From contig CAJUCT010000002.1 in NCBI GenBank assembly GCA_910585015.1, positions 112,456-176,455 on the forward strand: a stretch of 64,000 bases of DNA, given 5' to 3'. Within the stretch, counting starts at the first letter, position 1; each line of letters starts with the position of its first letter. This document shows positions 50,589-59,367 of the stretch, in pieces. The notes beneath the pieces were generated by a model. The model was not told the DNA's origin. It made no database searches and worked only from the letters and a program-made list of their open reading frames with translations. The translations under genes were made by a program, and so were the position numbers. This DNA is from an uncultured Acetatifactor sp. GTDB taxonomy: Bacteria > Bacillota > Clostridia > Lachnospirales > Lachnospiraceae.

Positions 50589-51445
50589 TTATCTGTAGGA
50601 ACTATTTGTCACAATGGAAATAAATTTTTTCAGAAGAGGGCTTTGGGAGCTTTTCTTAGAAAAGACGCCATAGGACAAAGGTTCACTGCCTGCTAAAGGA
50701 ATTGCACAGACAGCCGAGTTTATAAAATTCATCTGCGGAAGGACAGAGCAGCCGTAGCCGGCCCTTACAAGCGTAAGAAGCACTTGCAGGTTTTCACACA
50801 TATAAGTGGATTCCGGTGGAATATGCTGTGAAATCTGATTTTGTAATTCCGAAACTTTAGATGGAAGCGCATAGGAGTTGCAGACAACAATATTCTCCAG
50901 GTATAATTCCTCTTTTGCAAGTTCAGATCTTGCAGCATAAGGATGTGCGGCGGGAACAATACAGCACAGGGGTATTCGAAATAACTCTTTATAGATTGTG
51001 TCGCTCTTTATTGGGACATCACCCTGGAAACCAAACAGCAGGTCCAGTTCATCCTGATAAAAGAGATTTAGAATAGACCTGTGGGGAATTACTTTCAAAA
51101 ACGGATAAAGCTGCGGCATCTGTTCCCTGCAGGTTTCCAGTATTTTGCAGAGCAGGTCCAGATTGGCTTCGTTCTGGCAGCCGATGGTTAAAACCTGTAT
51201 ATTCGTATTTTGGTGTCGTTGTATTTTCTGTTGGGCTACATCCAGCCTGCCCATGACATTTTTTGCGTCTTCCAGAAAACTGATCCCGGCAGGGGTAAGG
51301 GTAACCGTCCGGGTGGTGCGGTGCAGGAGTTTTGCCCCCAGTTCGTCTTCAGGGACGGTACTGGCGGCGAGGGGAAGAAGATACAGGTAATCCCATGATT
51401 TTGCGCAAAGGCATGAAAAAAGCAAAAGTTTCCCGGATATGACAC
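50589..51445 (-). pseudogene. LysR-family regulator with disrupted DNA-binding domain
   Basis: The C-terminal effector domain is intact in one frame (VLTIGCQNEANLDLLCKILE to the end). The helix-turn-helix is not. The recognition part reads LAASTV directly followed by EDELGAKLLHRTTRTVTLTP, missing about seven to ten residues between them. The start of the domain (FFHAFAQNHGIT) lies in a different frame. Both a frameshift near 51385-51400 and a small deletion are therefore likely. It would not bind DNA normally. Confidence 0.7.
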
Positions 51446-51537
51446 TGGAAATGATTGGAGAAGACAGAGACTGTGATGGATTGGAACATGAACTGGCTGT
51501 CTTATTCAACATCAGTTTAAAGAAAGTGAAATGATAT

Positions 51538-51999
51538 ATGGATGGCAAGCAGTGTGCCGGTTCTGTTTTGGGGCTGGCCAATCAGATAAAAAGAGTTTTT
51601 GATACAACAACAGGGCGGTGTGGCACACGGGTACGAATCCTGAATTTTGTTCTGGTGTCATATCCGGATAGGGAAATCTATCAAAAGGATATAGAAGAGG
51701 AACTGAATATAAGAAGCGCATCCGTTTCCACGCTTTTGAAAAAAATGGAGGCCCAGGACTTTATCCGCAGGGAAAAGGTTTCCTGCGATGACCGTTTGAA
51801 AAAGATACTTCCAACCAGCCATACGGTGGAAATGAAAGAACAGGTTGAACGCCATATTGCTCTGCTGGAAAAGAGACTGACGGCGGGCATTGGCGCGGAA
51901 GAACTGAAGATTTTTCGTGATGTGCTTGGAAAAATGCAGGAAAATATGGAATTAACAGAAAAAGGAAATGTCAGGAGGCAAAAATGGATACAACAGTAA
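51538..51999 (+). CDS. MarR-family transcriptional regulator
   Basis: A 153-residue winged-helix regulator. The recognition region is IYQKDIEEELNIRSASVSTL, then LLKKMEAQDFIRREKVSCDD, typical of MarR with its wing. It is divergent from the LysR pseudogene and overlaps the MATE pseudogene by 16 bases, so it once regulated the MATE/ABC efflux operon downstream. The Shine-Dalgarno is weak (AAAGAAAGTGA). Confidence 0.85.
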   Translation: MDGKQCAGSVLGLANQIKRVFDTTTGRCGTRVRILNFVLVSYPDREIYQKDIEEELNIRSASVSTLLKKMEAQDFIRREKVSCDDRLKKILPTSHTVEMKEQVERHIALLEKRLTAGIGAEELKIFRDVLGKMQENMELTEKGNVRRQKWIQQ

Positions 52000-52562
52000 C
52001 AAAAACGAATCCACTTGGAACAGAACGGGTTGGGAAGCTAATCCTTACATTTGCTGTTCCAAGTATTATTTCTATGGTGGTCAACGCGCTTTACAACATT
52101 GTTGACCAGATCTTTATCGGTCAGGGGGTAGGGTATCTTGGTAACGGCGCTACCAATGTTGTCATGCCCATGACTGTGATCGCGATCGCGTTAAGTCTGC
52201 TGATCGGTGATGGAGCCGCGGCAGACATACCGCGTAATACTGACCGCGTCAACGATCATGTTGGTCCTGGCATTTCTGGTATTTCAGTTCGCGCCTATGA
52301 GTATTGTCCGGCTGTTTGGTTCCGAGTCAGAACTGTACAATGAGTTTGCTGTGAAGTGTTTCCGTATCTTCCTTCTGGCATGTCCGATCAACGGGCTGCA
52401 GATGGCAACAGGCATTTTCTTCCAGGCCATCGGAAAGCCTACACAGGCAACCGTCCTGTCCCTGTCCAGGCAGATTGTTTACCTGCTCCCGGCAACCCTG
52501 CTGCTGCCGCTGGCATTAGGGGTGGAAGGGGCATTGTGGGCAGGGCCGCTGGCAGATGCGCT
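51984..52562 (+). pseudogene. MATE efflux gene with large internal deletion and lost 3' end
   Basis: The first 77 codons are a normal MATE N-terminus (NPLGTERVGKLILTFAVPSI, then YNIVDQIFIGQGVGYLGNGA, up to SLLIGDGAAA). At about 52217-52222 the sequence jumps, in another frame, to the late part of a MATE protein (TYRVILTASTIMLVLAFLVF, then FRIFLLACPINGLQMATGIF). Some 220 codons are missing between them. The 3' end is cut at about 52562, where it runs into ABC exporter sequence without a stop. Confidence 0.8.
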
Positions 52563-53365
52563 GTCATCATGGAGGTTATTTTCCCTCTGATGATGGCGGC
52601 CATCATAGATTACGGGCTGAAAGGGCAGAGTTTTAAAACGGTGTGCCTGATCGGAGGGGCAATGATCGTGATGGCAGGGTTGGCACTGTTTTTCGGAGTG
52701 GAATCCGGAAAGCTGGCTTCCAGAGCCAGTTCCGGTTTTGCCATGAATCTGAGACAGGCAATGTATGAAAAGATACAGACCTTCTCTTTTTCCAACATAG
52801 ACAAGTTTTCCACGGCAGGGCTTGTGACAAGGATGACCACAGACGTGATGAATGTACAGCAGGCATTCCAGATGTCGATCTGTATCTGTGTGAGGGCGCC
52901 GATCATGCTGGTCAGCGCCATGGTGATGACCAGTATGATCCATCCCCGCTTTGCCCTGATCTTTTTGGTGGTGATCATCGCTCTGGCTTTTGTCCTTGCC
53001 CTGATCTCATCGAAGGCGAATCCGACTTTAAGGAAGATTTTCCATGAATATGATGAGCTGAATGCAAAGGTCCAGGAGAATGTGAACGGAATGAGGGTGG
53101 TGAAGTCCTTTGTACGGGAAGACTATGAGATCGGACGGTTTGAGACAGAGAGCGAAAAGATCCGCAGCCTGTTTGTGAGCGCGGAAAAGCTCCTTGCCCT
53201 GAACTCCCCGGTGATGCAGTTTTCCATGTATTCCTGTATCCTGCTGATCTCATGGATGGGGGCAGTGTGGGCACACATGAAGAACTGCTGGAAAACAGCC
53301 CGATTTACAGAGATATTTATGAGTCACAGACAAAGGAGGGCAGCAATGATGAAAGCGGGGAATAA
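52563..53365 (+). pseudogene. ABC exporter gene lacking its start and entire ATPase domain
   Basis: From VIMEVIFPLMMAAIIDYGLK to LLISWMGAV the frame encodes most of the membrane domain of a BmrC/MdlA-like half-exporter. At about 53265-53272 it jumps to the last codons of such a protein, readable in a second frame as THEELLENSPIYREIYESQT ending at 53365. The ATPase domain (about 300 codons) and the first helices are deleted. The remains stay open in one frame into the next gene. Confidence 0.8.
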
Positions 53366-55223
53366 AAAACCTATGGGGGCAACGTTAAAGCGCCTGATCT
53401 CGTACATACTGAAAAAATATAAATGGCAGTGCCTGTTGGTTGCGCTGTGTATTCTGGTCAGCACCGCTGCGAATATTGGCGGCACCCTGTTCATGCGGAA
53501 TCTGATCGATGATTACATCCTGCCCTTTGTAGATCAGATACAGCCCGATCTGGCTCCCCTTCTGAGGGCGCTGCTTGTGATGGCGGCGGTCTATTATATC
53601 GGGGTGTTCTGCACATGGGCTTATAACTATATTATGATCTATGTGTCCCAGGGGATGTTAAAGACTGTAAGGGATGACCTGTTCCGCCATATGGAGCGTC
53701 TGCCCATCCGTTATTTTGACACGAAATCCCACGGGGATATCATGAGCATCTATACGAATGACACGGATACCCTGCGGCAGGTCATCAGCCAGAGCATCCC
53801 CCAGATGCTGTCCGCGGTGATCACGATCGTCGGAGTGTTTGTATCCATGCTGATCTTAAGCCGCCCGCTGACACTGATTACCATTGTGATGGTGATCTGC
53901 ATGGTATTCGCGACGAAAACCATATCCTCGAAGAGCGGATATTATTTTGTGAAACAGCAGACGGATGTGGGGAACTTAAACGGCTACATAGAGGAAATGA
54001 TGGAAGGGCAGAAAGTGGTGAAAGTGTTCTGTCATGAGGATGTCTGTATACAGGATTTCAGGGCTTTGAACGAAAAACTGCAAGGTAGCGCCAACAACGC
54101 CAACCGCTATGCCAGTATCCTGATGCCGGTGCTTGGCAACCTTGGGTATGTCAGCTATGCGGTGATCGCCATGGTGGGCGCGTGTCTGTCTATCTTTGGC
54201 GGTCAGATGACCCTTGGAACCCTGGCCTCCTTCCTGCAGTTTTCCCGCTCCTTCAATCAGCCGATCTCGCAGCTTTCACAGCAGCTGAATTCTATCATCA
54301 TGGCGATCGCGGGCGCAGAGAGGATATTCGGACTGTTGGATGAGGAACCGGAACAGGACGGCGGATATGTGAAACTGGTGAATGCCCGGTATGATGAGCA
54401 GGGAAATCTGACAGAGGCGCCGGACCGGACCGGCATCTGGGCGTGGAAACATTACCATAAAGCGGATGATACGACAACCTACCAGATCATGGAGGGGGAT
54501 GTGGTATTCGACCATGTGGATTTTGGATATACGCAGGACAGGACGGTTTTGCATGATATTGAGATTTTTGCAAGGCCGGGGCAGAAGGTGGCTTTTGTGG
54601 GGGCGACGGGGGCCGGGAAGACAACCATTACCAACCTGCTGAACCGTTTTTATGACATCCAGGACGGCAAGATTCGGTATGACGGCATCAATATCAACAA
54701 AATTCAAAAGGCGGATCTGCGGCATTCCCTTGGCATTGTGCTGCAGGATACCCATTTATTTACGGGGACGGTGATGGATAATATCCGGTATGGAAAGCTG
54801 GATGCCTCGGAGGAAGAGGTGATAAGGGCGGCAAAGCTGGCCAATGCCCATGAATTTATCATGAAGCTTCCTGATGGGTACCAGACTGTCCTGAAGGGCA
54901 GCGGCAGCAGCCTTTCCCAGGGACAGCGGCAGCTTCTGGCGATCGCCAGGGTGGCGGTGGCAGATCCCCCGGTATTGATTCTGGATGAAGCCACTTCCAG
55001 CATCGACACCCGGAATGAGAAAATCGTTCAGGAAGGTATGGATCAGTTGATGCAGGGAAGGACAGTGTTTGTGATTGCCCACAGGCTTTCCACGATCAAA
55101 AATTCGGATGTAATCATGGTACTGGATCACGGGCGGATTGTGGAGCGGGGAAACCATGAAAGCCTGCTGGCAAAGAAGGGAATGTATTACCAGCTTTACA
55201 CCGGTAAGCTGGAGCAGGAATGA
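53346..55223 (+). CDS. ABC exporter half-transporter, catalytic type (MdlB/BmrD-like)
   Basis: A 625-residue fused exporter subunit. Membrane domain (about 20-330), then an ATPase domain with Walker A GATGAGKTT, signature LSQGQRQL, Walker B VLILDEATSSID and switch IAHRLST, all intact. It is the catalytic half of a heterodimer; its natural partner is the eroded gene just upstream. AAAGGAGGG precedes two ATG codons (53346, 53349). An open frame continues upstream into the ABC and MATE remnants (from 52356) without a stop, so a longer fusion product is formally possible. Confidence 0.85.
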   Translation: MMKAGNKKPMGATLKRLISYILKKYKWQCLLVALCILVSTAANIGGTLFMRNLIDDYILPFVDQIQPDLAPLLRALLVMAAVYYIGVFCTWAYNYIMIYVSQGMLKTVRDDLFRHMERLPIRYFDTKSHGDIMSIYTNDTDTLRQVISQSIPQMLSAVITIVGVFVSMLILSRPLTLITIVMVICMVFATKTISSKSGYYFVKQQTDVGNLNGYIEEMMEGQKVVKVFCHEDVCIQDFRALNEKLQGSANNANRYASILMPVLGNLGYVSYAVIAMVGACLSIFGGQMTLGTLASFLQFSRSFNQPISQLSQQLNSIIMAIAGAERIFGLLDEEPEQDGGYVKLVNARYDEQGNLTEAPDRTGIWAWKHYHKADDTTTYQIMEGDVVFDHVDFGYTQDRTVLHDIEIFARPGQKVAFVGATGAGKTTITNLLNRFYDIQDGKIRYDGININKIQKADLRHSLGIVLQDTHLFTGTVMDNIRYGKLDASEEEVIRAAKLANAHEFIMKLPDGYQTVLKGSGSSLSQGQRQLLAIARVAVADPPVLILDEATSSIDTRNEKIVQEGMDQLMQGRTVFVIAHRLSTIKNSDVIMVLDHGRIVERGNHESLLAKKGMYYQLYTGKLEQE

Positions 55224-55230
55224 TCGGAAA

Positions 55231-55270
55231 TAGGCAATTGCGAAATGCTCTCTTCAAGTGATGTGGCTGG
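55231..55270. mobile_element. MITE-like element, truncated copy (one end)
   Basis: TAGGCAATTGCGAAA (55231-55245) and the following 25 bases match the left part of the element at 41692, then the match ends. Only about 40 of 142 bp remain. The following 130 bases contain a short CTGCAA/TTGCAG hairpin and the ribosome binding site region of the next gene. Confidence 0.75.
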
Positions 55271-55403
55271 AGTGCCCAAGTCCTGAGGAATAAGGCAGAT
55301 TCTGCATATCCCTGCAAATTGGACTTGCAGAACACGCATAAATGTGGCATTATAGGGTAAGAAAGTCAGGAGGCATTCCAGAAGAAGAGAGGATTAATCA
55401 TAT

Positions 55404-57164
55404 ATGGCAGAAAATACACAAAAACGGGCGGGACAGTTGGAGACGATTAAGAAAGTGCTGCATTATATCAAAAAGTACTGGCTGCTGGTGGGGCTGTCCC
55501 TGGTATTGGCGGCGGTGATTGTGGCGCTGACGCTGTATGTGCCCATCCTGACGGGGGATGCGGTGGATCTGATTGTGGATAAGGGGCTGGTGGATATGCC
55601 GGGGATCTTTGCTATCCTGAAAAAGATCGCCGTTGCCATGATACTCACCGCCGTGGCCCAGTGGGTCATGAATACCGCCAACAACTATATCACCTATCAT
55701 GTGATCCAGGATATTCGGCAGGACGCGTTTCACAAGCTGGAGAACCTGCCCCTGAAGTATCTGGATGCCCAGTCTTATGGGGATATTGTCAGCCGGGTTA
55801 TCGCGGATGTGGACACCTTTGCGGACGGTCTGCTCATGGGCTTTACCCAGCTGTTTACCGGCGTACTCACCATACTGGGGACTTTGATTTTCATGCTGAT
55901 TACCAATGTGCCCATCGCCCTGGTGGTGATCTGCATTACCCCGGTGTCTTTTTTGGTGGCAAAATTCATCGCCACCAGAACCTACACCATGTTTAAGGAG
56001 CAGTCCGAGACCAGAGGAGAGCAGACTGCGCTGATTGAGGAGATGGTGGGCAATCAGAAGATCGTAAAGACTTTTTCCAGAGAGGAGGCGGTGACGGAGC
56101 AGTTTCGGGAGATCAACGGCAGACTGGAGAAATGCTCCCTGAAAGCCATTTTTTATTCCTCCCTGACCAATCCCTGTACCCGTTTTGTCAACAGTCTGGT
56201 GTATGCGGGAGTGGGTATTTTTGGCGCTCTGGTGGCGATCAGGGGCGGCATCAGCGTGGGCAGGCTGTCCTGTTTTTTGAGTTATGCAAACCAGTACACC
56301 AAACCCTTTAACGAGATCTCCGGCGTGATTACGGAACTGCAGAACGCCATCGCCTGTGCCGCCCGGATCTTTGAACTGATCGAGGAGGAGGCCCAGGCGC
56401 CGGATGCGGAGAATGCCAAGGCGCTCACGGATGCCCAGGGCAATGTGCAGCTGGAGCATGTGTATTTCCAGTATGTGCCGGATAAAAAACTGATACAGGA
56501 CTTCAACCTGACCGTGAAGCCCGGCCAGAGAGTAGCCATCGTGGGTCCTACCGGCTGCGGAAAAACCACGATTATCAATCTGCTGATGCGGTTCTATGAC
56601 GTGGACCAGGGCGGCATCAGGGTGGATGGAAGGGATATACGGGATCTGACCAGGGGGAGTCTGCGCACCAGCTATGGTATGGTGCTGCAGGAGACCTGGC
56701 TGCGGGCCGGGACAATCCTGGACAATATCCGCATGGGCAGGCCCCAGGCCACGGAGGAAGAGGTGATTGCCGCCGCCAGAGCCGCCCATGCCCACAGCTT
56801 TATCAAGCGTCTGCCGGAGGGGTATCACACCGTGATCACCGAGGACGGGGGCAGCCTGTCCCAGGGACAGAAGCAGCTGCTGTGTATTGCCAGAGTCATG
56901 CTGTGTCTGCCGCCCATGCTGATTCTGGACGAGGCTACTTCCTCCATAGACACCCGCACCGAGATACGGATTCAAAAAGCTTTTGCCCGCATGATGGAGG
57001 GGAGAACCAGCTTTATCGTGGCCCATCGACTGTCCACCATCCGGGAGGCGGATATCATTCTGGTCATGAAGGACGGCAATATTATCGAGCAGGGTAATCA
57101 TGAGAGCCTGCTGGCCCAGGGAGGCTTCTATAAGAACCTTTACAACAGCCAGTTTGCGGGATAA
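55404..57164 (+). CDS. ABC exporter half-transporter, catalytic type
   Basis: A 586-residue fused exporter subunit. Six-helix membrane domain (about 20-310), then Walker A GPTGCGKTT, signature LSQGQKQL, Walker B MLILDEATSSID and switch VAHRLST, all intact. Its type normally pairs with a BmrC/MdlA-like subunit encoded just upstream, but here the upstream gene is another catalytic half. The response regulator of the Bce-type module starts 25 bases after it, so the two may be co-transcribed. Confidence 0.88.
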   Translation: MAENTQKRAGQLETIKKVLHYIKKYWLLVGLSLVLAAVIVALTLYVPILTGDAVDLIVDKGLVDMPGIFAILKKIAVAMILTAVAQWVMNTANNYITYHVIQDIRQDAFHKLENLPLKYLDAQSYGDIVSRVIADVDTFADGLLMGFTQLFTGVLTILGTLIFMLITNVPIALVVICITPVSFLVAKFIATRTYTMFKEQSETRGEQTALIEEMVGNQKIVKTFSREEAVTEQFREINGRLEKCSLKAIFYSSLTNPCTRFVNSLVYAGVGIFGALVAIRGGISVGRLSCFLSYANQYTKPFNEISGVITELQNAIACAARIFELIEEEAQAPDAENAKALTDAQGNVQLEHVYFQYVPDKKLIQDFNLTVKPGQRVAIVGPTGCGKTTIINLLMRFYDVDQGGIRVDGRDIRDLTRGSLRTSYGMVLQETWLRAGTILDNIRMGRPQATEEEVIAAARAAHAHSFIKRLPEGYHTVITEDGGSLSQGQKQLLCIARVMLCLPPMLILDEATSSIDTRTEIRIQKAFARMMEGRTSFIVAHRLSTIREADIILVMKDGNIIEQGNHESLLAQGGFYKNLYNSQFAG

Positions 57165-57189
57165 CCGGAGTCATATTGGGGAGGCATAT

Positions 57190-57864
57190 ATGTACAAAAT
57201 CATGATTGTGGAGGATGACGAGGGAATCGCTCAGTCCCTGTCCCGGCAGATTGCCAGCTGGGATATGGAGCCCCGATGTGTGGAGGATTTTCATAAGGTG
57301 ACGCAGGAGTTTGCCGCTATTGATCCTCAGTTGGTGCTGCTGGACATTATGCTACCCTTTTATAATGGATACTATTGGTGCAGCGAAATCCGGCGGGTGT
57401 CCAAGGTGCCGATCATCTTTTTGTCCTCCGCTTCCGATAACATGAACATCGTTATGGCTATGAACATGGGCGGAGATGATTTTATCGCCAAACCCTTTGA
57501 TATGACAGTGCTGATCTCCAAGATTCAGGCCCTGCTGCGCAGAACCTATGATTTTGGCGCCGCTCTGCCGGTGTTGGAACACAGGGGGGCGTTGTTAAAC
57601 ACCGGGGACAATACTTTGACCTACCGGGGAGAGCAGATTCCCCTGAGCAGGAATGAGTATCGAATTTTACTGTCTTTGATGGAGAGCAAGGGCCAGGTGG
57701 TAAGCAGGGAGCGGCTGATGGAAAAGCTGTGGGAGACCGACAGCTTTGTGGATGACAATACGCTGACGGTAAACGTAAACCGCCTGCGCAAGAAGCTGGA
57801 AGCGGCCGGGCTGGAGGATTTTATCACCACTAAGTTCGGTGTGGGCTATCTGGTATGCGGGTGA
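57190..57864 (+). CDS. Bce-type response regulator
   Basis: A 224-residue OmpR-family regulator. The receiver has IMIVEDDEG, the phospho-acceptor Asp in LVLLDIMLPFYNGYYWC, and the conserved Lys in FIAKPFD. The DNA-binding domain is ISLSRNEYRI-type (PLSRNEYRILLSLMESKGQV) and ends DDNTLTVNVNRLRKKL, then TKFGVGYLV. The LPFYNGYYWC box is characteristic of BceR-like regulators of peptide-antibiotic detoxification. GGGGAGG precedes the ATG at 57190; the open frame upstream belongs to the ABC gene's end. Confidence 0.92.
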   Translation: MYKIMIVEDDEGIAQSLSRQIASWDMEPRCVEDFHKVTQEFAAIDPQLVLLDIMLPFYNGYYWCSEIRRVSKVPIIFLSSASDNMNIVMAMNMGGDDFIAKPFDMTVLISKIQALLRRTYDFGAALPVLEHRGALLNTGDNTLTYRGEQIPLSRNEYRILLSLMESKGQVVSRERLMEKLWETDSFVDDNTLTVNVNRLRKKLEAAGLEDFITTKFGVGYLVCG

Positions 57865-57967
57865 CAGCGCCGGCAGGTACATCCTGCCGATGACTCTTGG
57901 GAAATTCCATCCGTGCTGTTTTGATGACAGGAATAGGTACGAGGTCAAGATTATGAGCATTGGCTCT

Positions 57968-57997
57968 TTTGAACAGAGTGTGCGCGGAAGCGCACGT
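57968..57997. repeat. short hairpin repeat, GTGCGC family, copy 2
   Basis: TTGAACA followed by GTGCGC-ggaa-GCGCAC (57980-57995) mirrors the copy at 49582-49612. It lies 13 bases before the kinase start codon. Confidence 0.6.
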
Positions 57998-58009
57998 AAT
58001 CAAGGTAAT

Positions 58010-59209
58010 ATGAGACATTTTATATGGATATATATCAGGCAGCAGAAAAGGTATATTTTGACCTGTCTGCTGTTTTGCGTTATTTTTTCTGCTATTTTCA
58101 TACTATATCAGCTGCCCCGTTCCGGGATAATGTATCCGCTCCTGCTCTGCATGGTGGCGGGGCTGGTGATTATGGGCATTGACCTTGCTGCGGCCTATCG
58201 GCGCTATGCTGCTTTGCGGCAGATTTTGGATACCGTGGGGCTGGAGCTTTATCAGGAACTTTGGCCGGGAAAGGAATCTGCCTATTCCCAAGGGGGAAAG
58301 GGAACCGCTGGCGGGCGTTTGCGGACAGCAAATGGAGAGAGAAGCGCTGAAGAGCGCTTGCAGTCAGCCGGCGGAGAGGAAAGCATCCAAGAGCATTTTC
58401 AGACGGGGGAGGGATGTGCTTGGGAACTGCTGCAGGAAATGCTTTATGGTCAGGGAGAGATAAATTCCGAGGGATGCGGCTGGGAGGCGCGCGTCTACCG
58501 GGAGATGGTGAGGCAGCTGCTGTTAGAGCAGAGGCGATGGCAGGATATTATGCGGATTCGCCACCAGGATACAGTGGACTACTACACCACATGGGTCCAC
58601 CAGATTAAGACGCCCATCGCTGCCATGGGACTGGTTTTGCAGCAGGAGGACACGGAGGATTCCCGCAGGCTCAGCGAGGAACTGCAGCGCATAGAGCAGT
58701 ATGTGGATATGGTGCTGACCTATCTGCGGCTGGGCAGCAGGGAGACAGACTATGTGTTTGCCCAGGTGGATCTGGACAAATTGCTCCGCGGATGTATCAG
58801 GAAATATGCCGGTCAGTTTATCCGCAGGCATCTGGCGCTGGACTATCAGAACATAAACTGCCAAGTGCTGACAGACGAGAAATGGCTGGCTTTTGTGGTG
58901 GAACAGGTGCTCTCCAACGCCTTGAAATATACCAGGGAGGGAAGCGTGAGCATCTATCTGGAATCGCCCTGCACTCTGTGTATCCGGGATACCGGCATCG
59001 GCATCGCCCCGGAGGACCTGCCCCGGATCTTTGAAAAGGGATATACGGGCTATAACGGGCGCAGTGAAAAGAAGGCCACGGGCCTGGGGCTGTATCTGTG
59101 CAGGCAGATCTGTGACCGGCTGAAAAGTACCATCGCCGCGGAGTCCGTACCCGGGGAGGGAACCGTCATCCGTATCGGCCTGGGCCGCGAGGTGCTGGAG
59201 GTGGAATAA
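58010..59209 (+). CDS. Bce-type intramembrane-sensing histidine kinase with repeat insertion
   Basis: A 399-residue kinase with two N-terminal helices and almost no outside loop (RYILTCLLFCVIFSAIFILY and MYPLLLCMVAGLVIMGIDLA), as in BceS. The phospho-acceptor is H197 in YYTTWVHQIKTPIAAM. The ATPase domain has VLSNALKYT, RDTGIGIA and GLGLYLCRQI. Residues about 94-135 form an unusual Gly/Glu-rich insertion of imperfect repeats (GGRLRTANGERSAEERLQSA and similar). The ATG at 58010 is chosen (AAGG four bases upstream and start of the hydrophobic N-terminus). Such kinases sense flux through their partner BceAB transporter. Confidence 0.9.
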   Translation: MRHFIWIYIRQQKRYILTCLLFCVIFSAIFILYQLPRSGIMYPLLLCMVAGLVIMGIDLAAAYRRYAALRQILDTVGLELYQELWPGKESAYSQGGKGTAGGRLRTANGERSAEERLQSAGGEESIQEHFQTGEGCAWELLQEMLYGQGEINSEGCGWEARVYREMVRQLLLEQRRWQDIMRIRHQDTVDYYTTWVHQIKTPIAAMGLVLQQEDTEDSRRLSEELQRIEQYVDMVLTYLRLGSRETDYVFAQVDLDKLLRGCIRKYAGQFIRRHLALDYQNINCQVLTDEKWLAFVVEQVLSNALKYTREGSVSIYLESPCTLCIRDTGIGIAPEDLPRIFEKGYTGYNGRSEKKATGLGLYLCRQICDRLKSTIAAESVPGEGTVIRIGLGREVLEVE

Positions 59210-59219
59210 AACATATTTG

Positions 59220-59293
59220 TGACAAAATCGTAAGATTTTTGCGGGAAAATGTAAGCCTCTTCGATGGCGGTTATTTCCTTTATTTTTTATAAT
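59220..59293 (+). promoter_or_regulatory. candidate Bce regulator box and promoter
   Basis: TGACA-N4-CGTAA (59220-59233) resembles, with one mismatch, the TNACA-N4-TGTAA inverted repeat I recall for BceR-like regulators. It lies 54 bases upstream of a perfect TATAAT (59288-59293). No -35 box is visible at normal spacing, as expected of a promoter that depends on an activator. The ABC operon start codon is at 59368. Confidence 0.5.
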
Positions 59294-59313
59294 GTGTCCA
59301 TAATCAAAAAGCG

Positions 59314-59347
59314 GCTGCCAAGAAAGTATACTGTAACTGTTGGCAGC
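59314..59347. promoter_or_regulatory. perfect inverted repeat in the bceAB-like leader
   Basis: GCTGCCAA (59314-59321) and TTGGCAGC (59340-59347) form an eight-base inverted repeat with an 18-base loop, between the promoter and the SD (ATGGAGG). It could be an operator or an mRNA hairpin. Confidence 0.5.
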
Positions 59348-59367
59348 AGGGAATATGGAGGAAATAT

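Noticed and set aside
52356..55223. A single 955-residue ABC protein
   Set aside because: The N-terminal third is MATE sequence read out of frame, then a truncated ABC membrane domain. The real gene starts at 53346 after its own AAAGGAGGG.
55398..57101. Long minus-strand open frame opposite the second catalytic exporter
   Set aside because: Same shadow pattern; the plus strand has complete Walker A, signature and Walker B motifs.
57100..57189. Longer N-terminus for the Bce-type response regulator
   Set aside because: This stretch overlaps the end of the ABC exporter gene out of frame. GGGGAGG and the MYKIMIVEDD start at 57190 are typical.
57839..58009. Longer N-terminus for the Bce-type kinase
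   Set aside because: The added residues overlap the regulator's end and cover the GTGCGC hairpin. The kinase's hydrophobic start follows the ATG at 58010.
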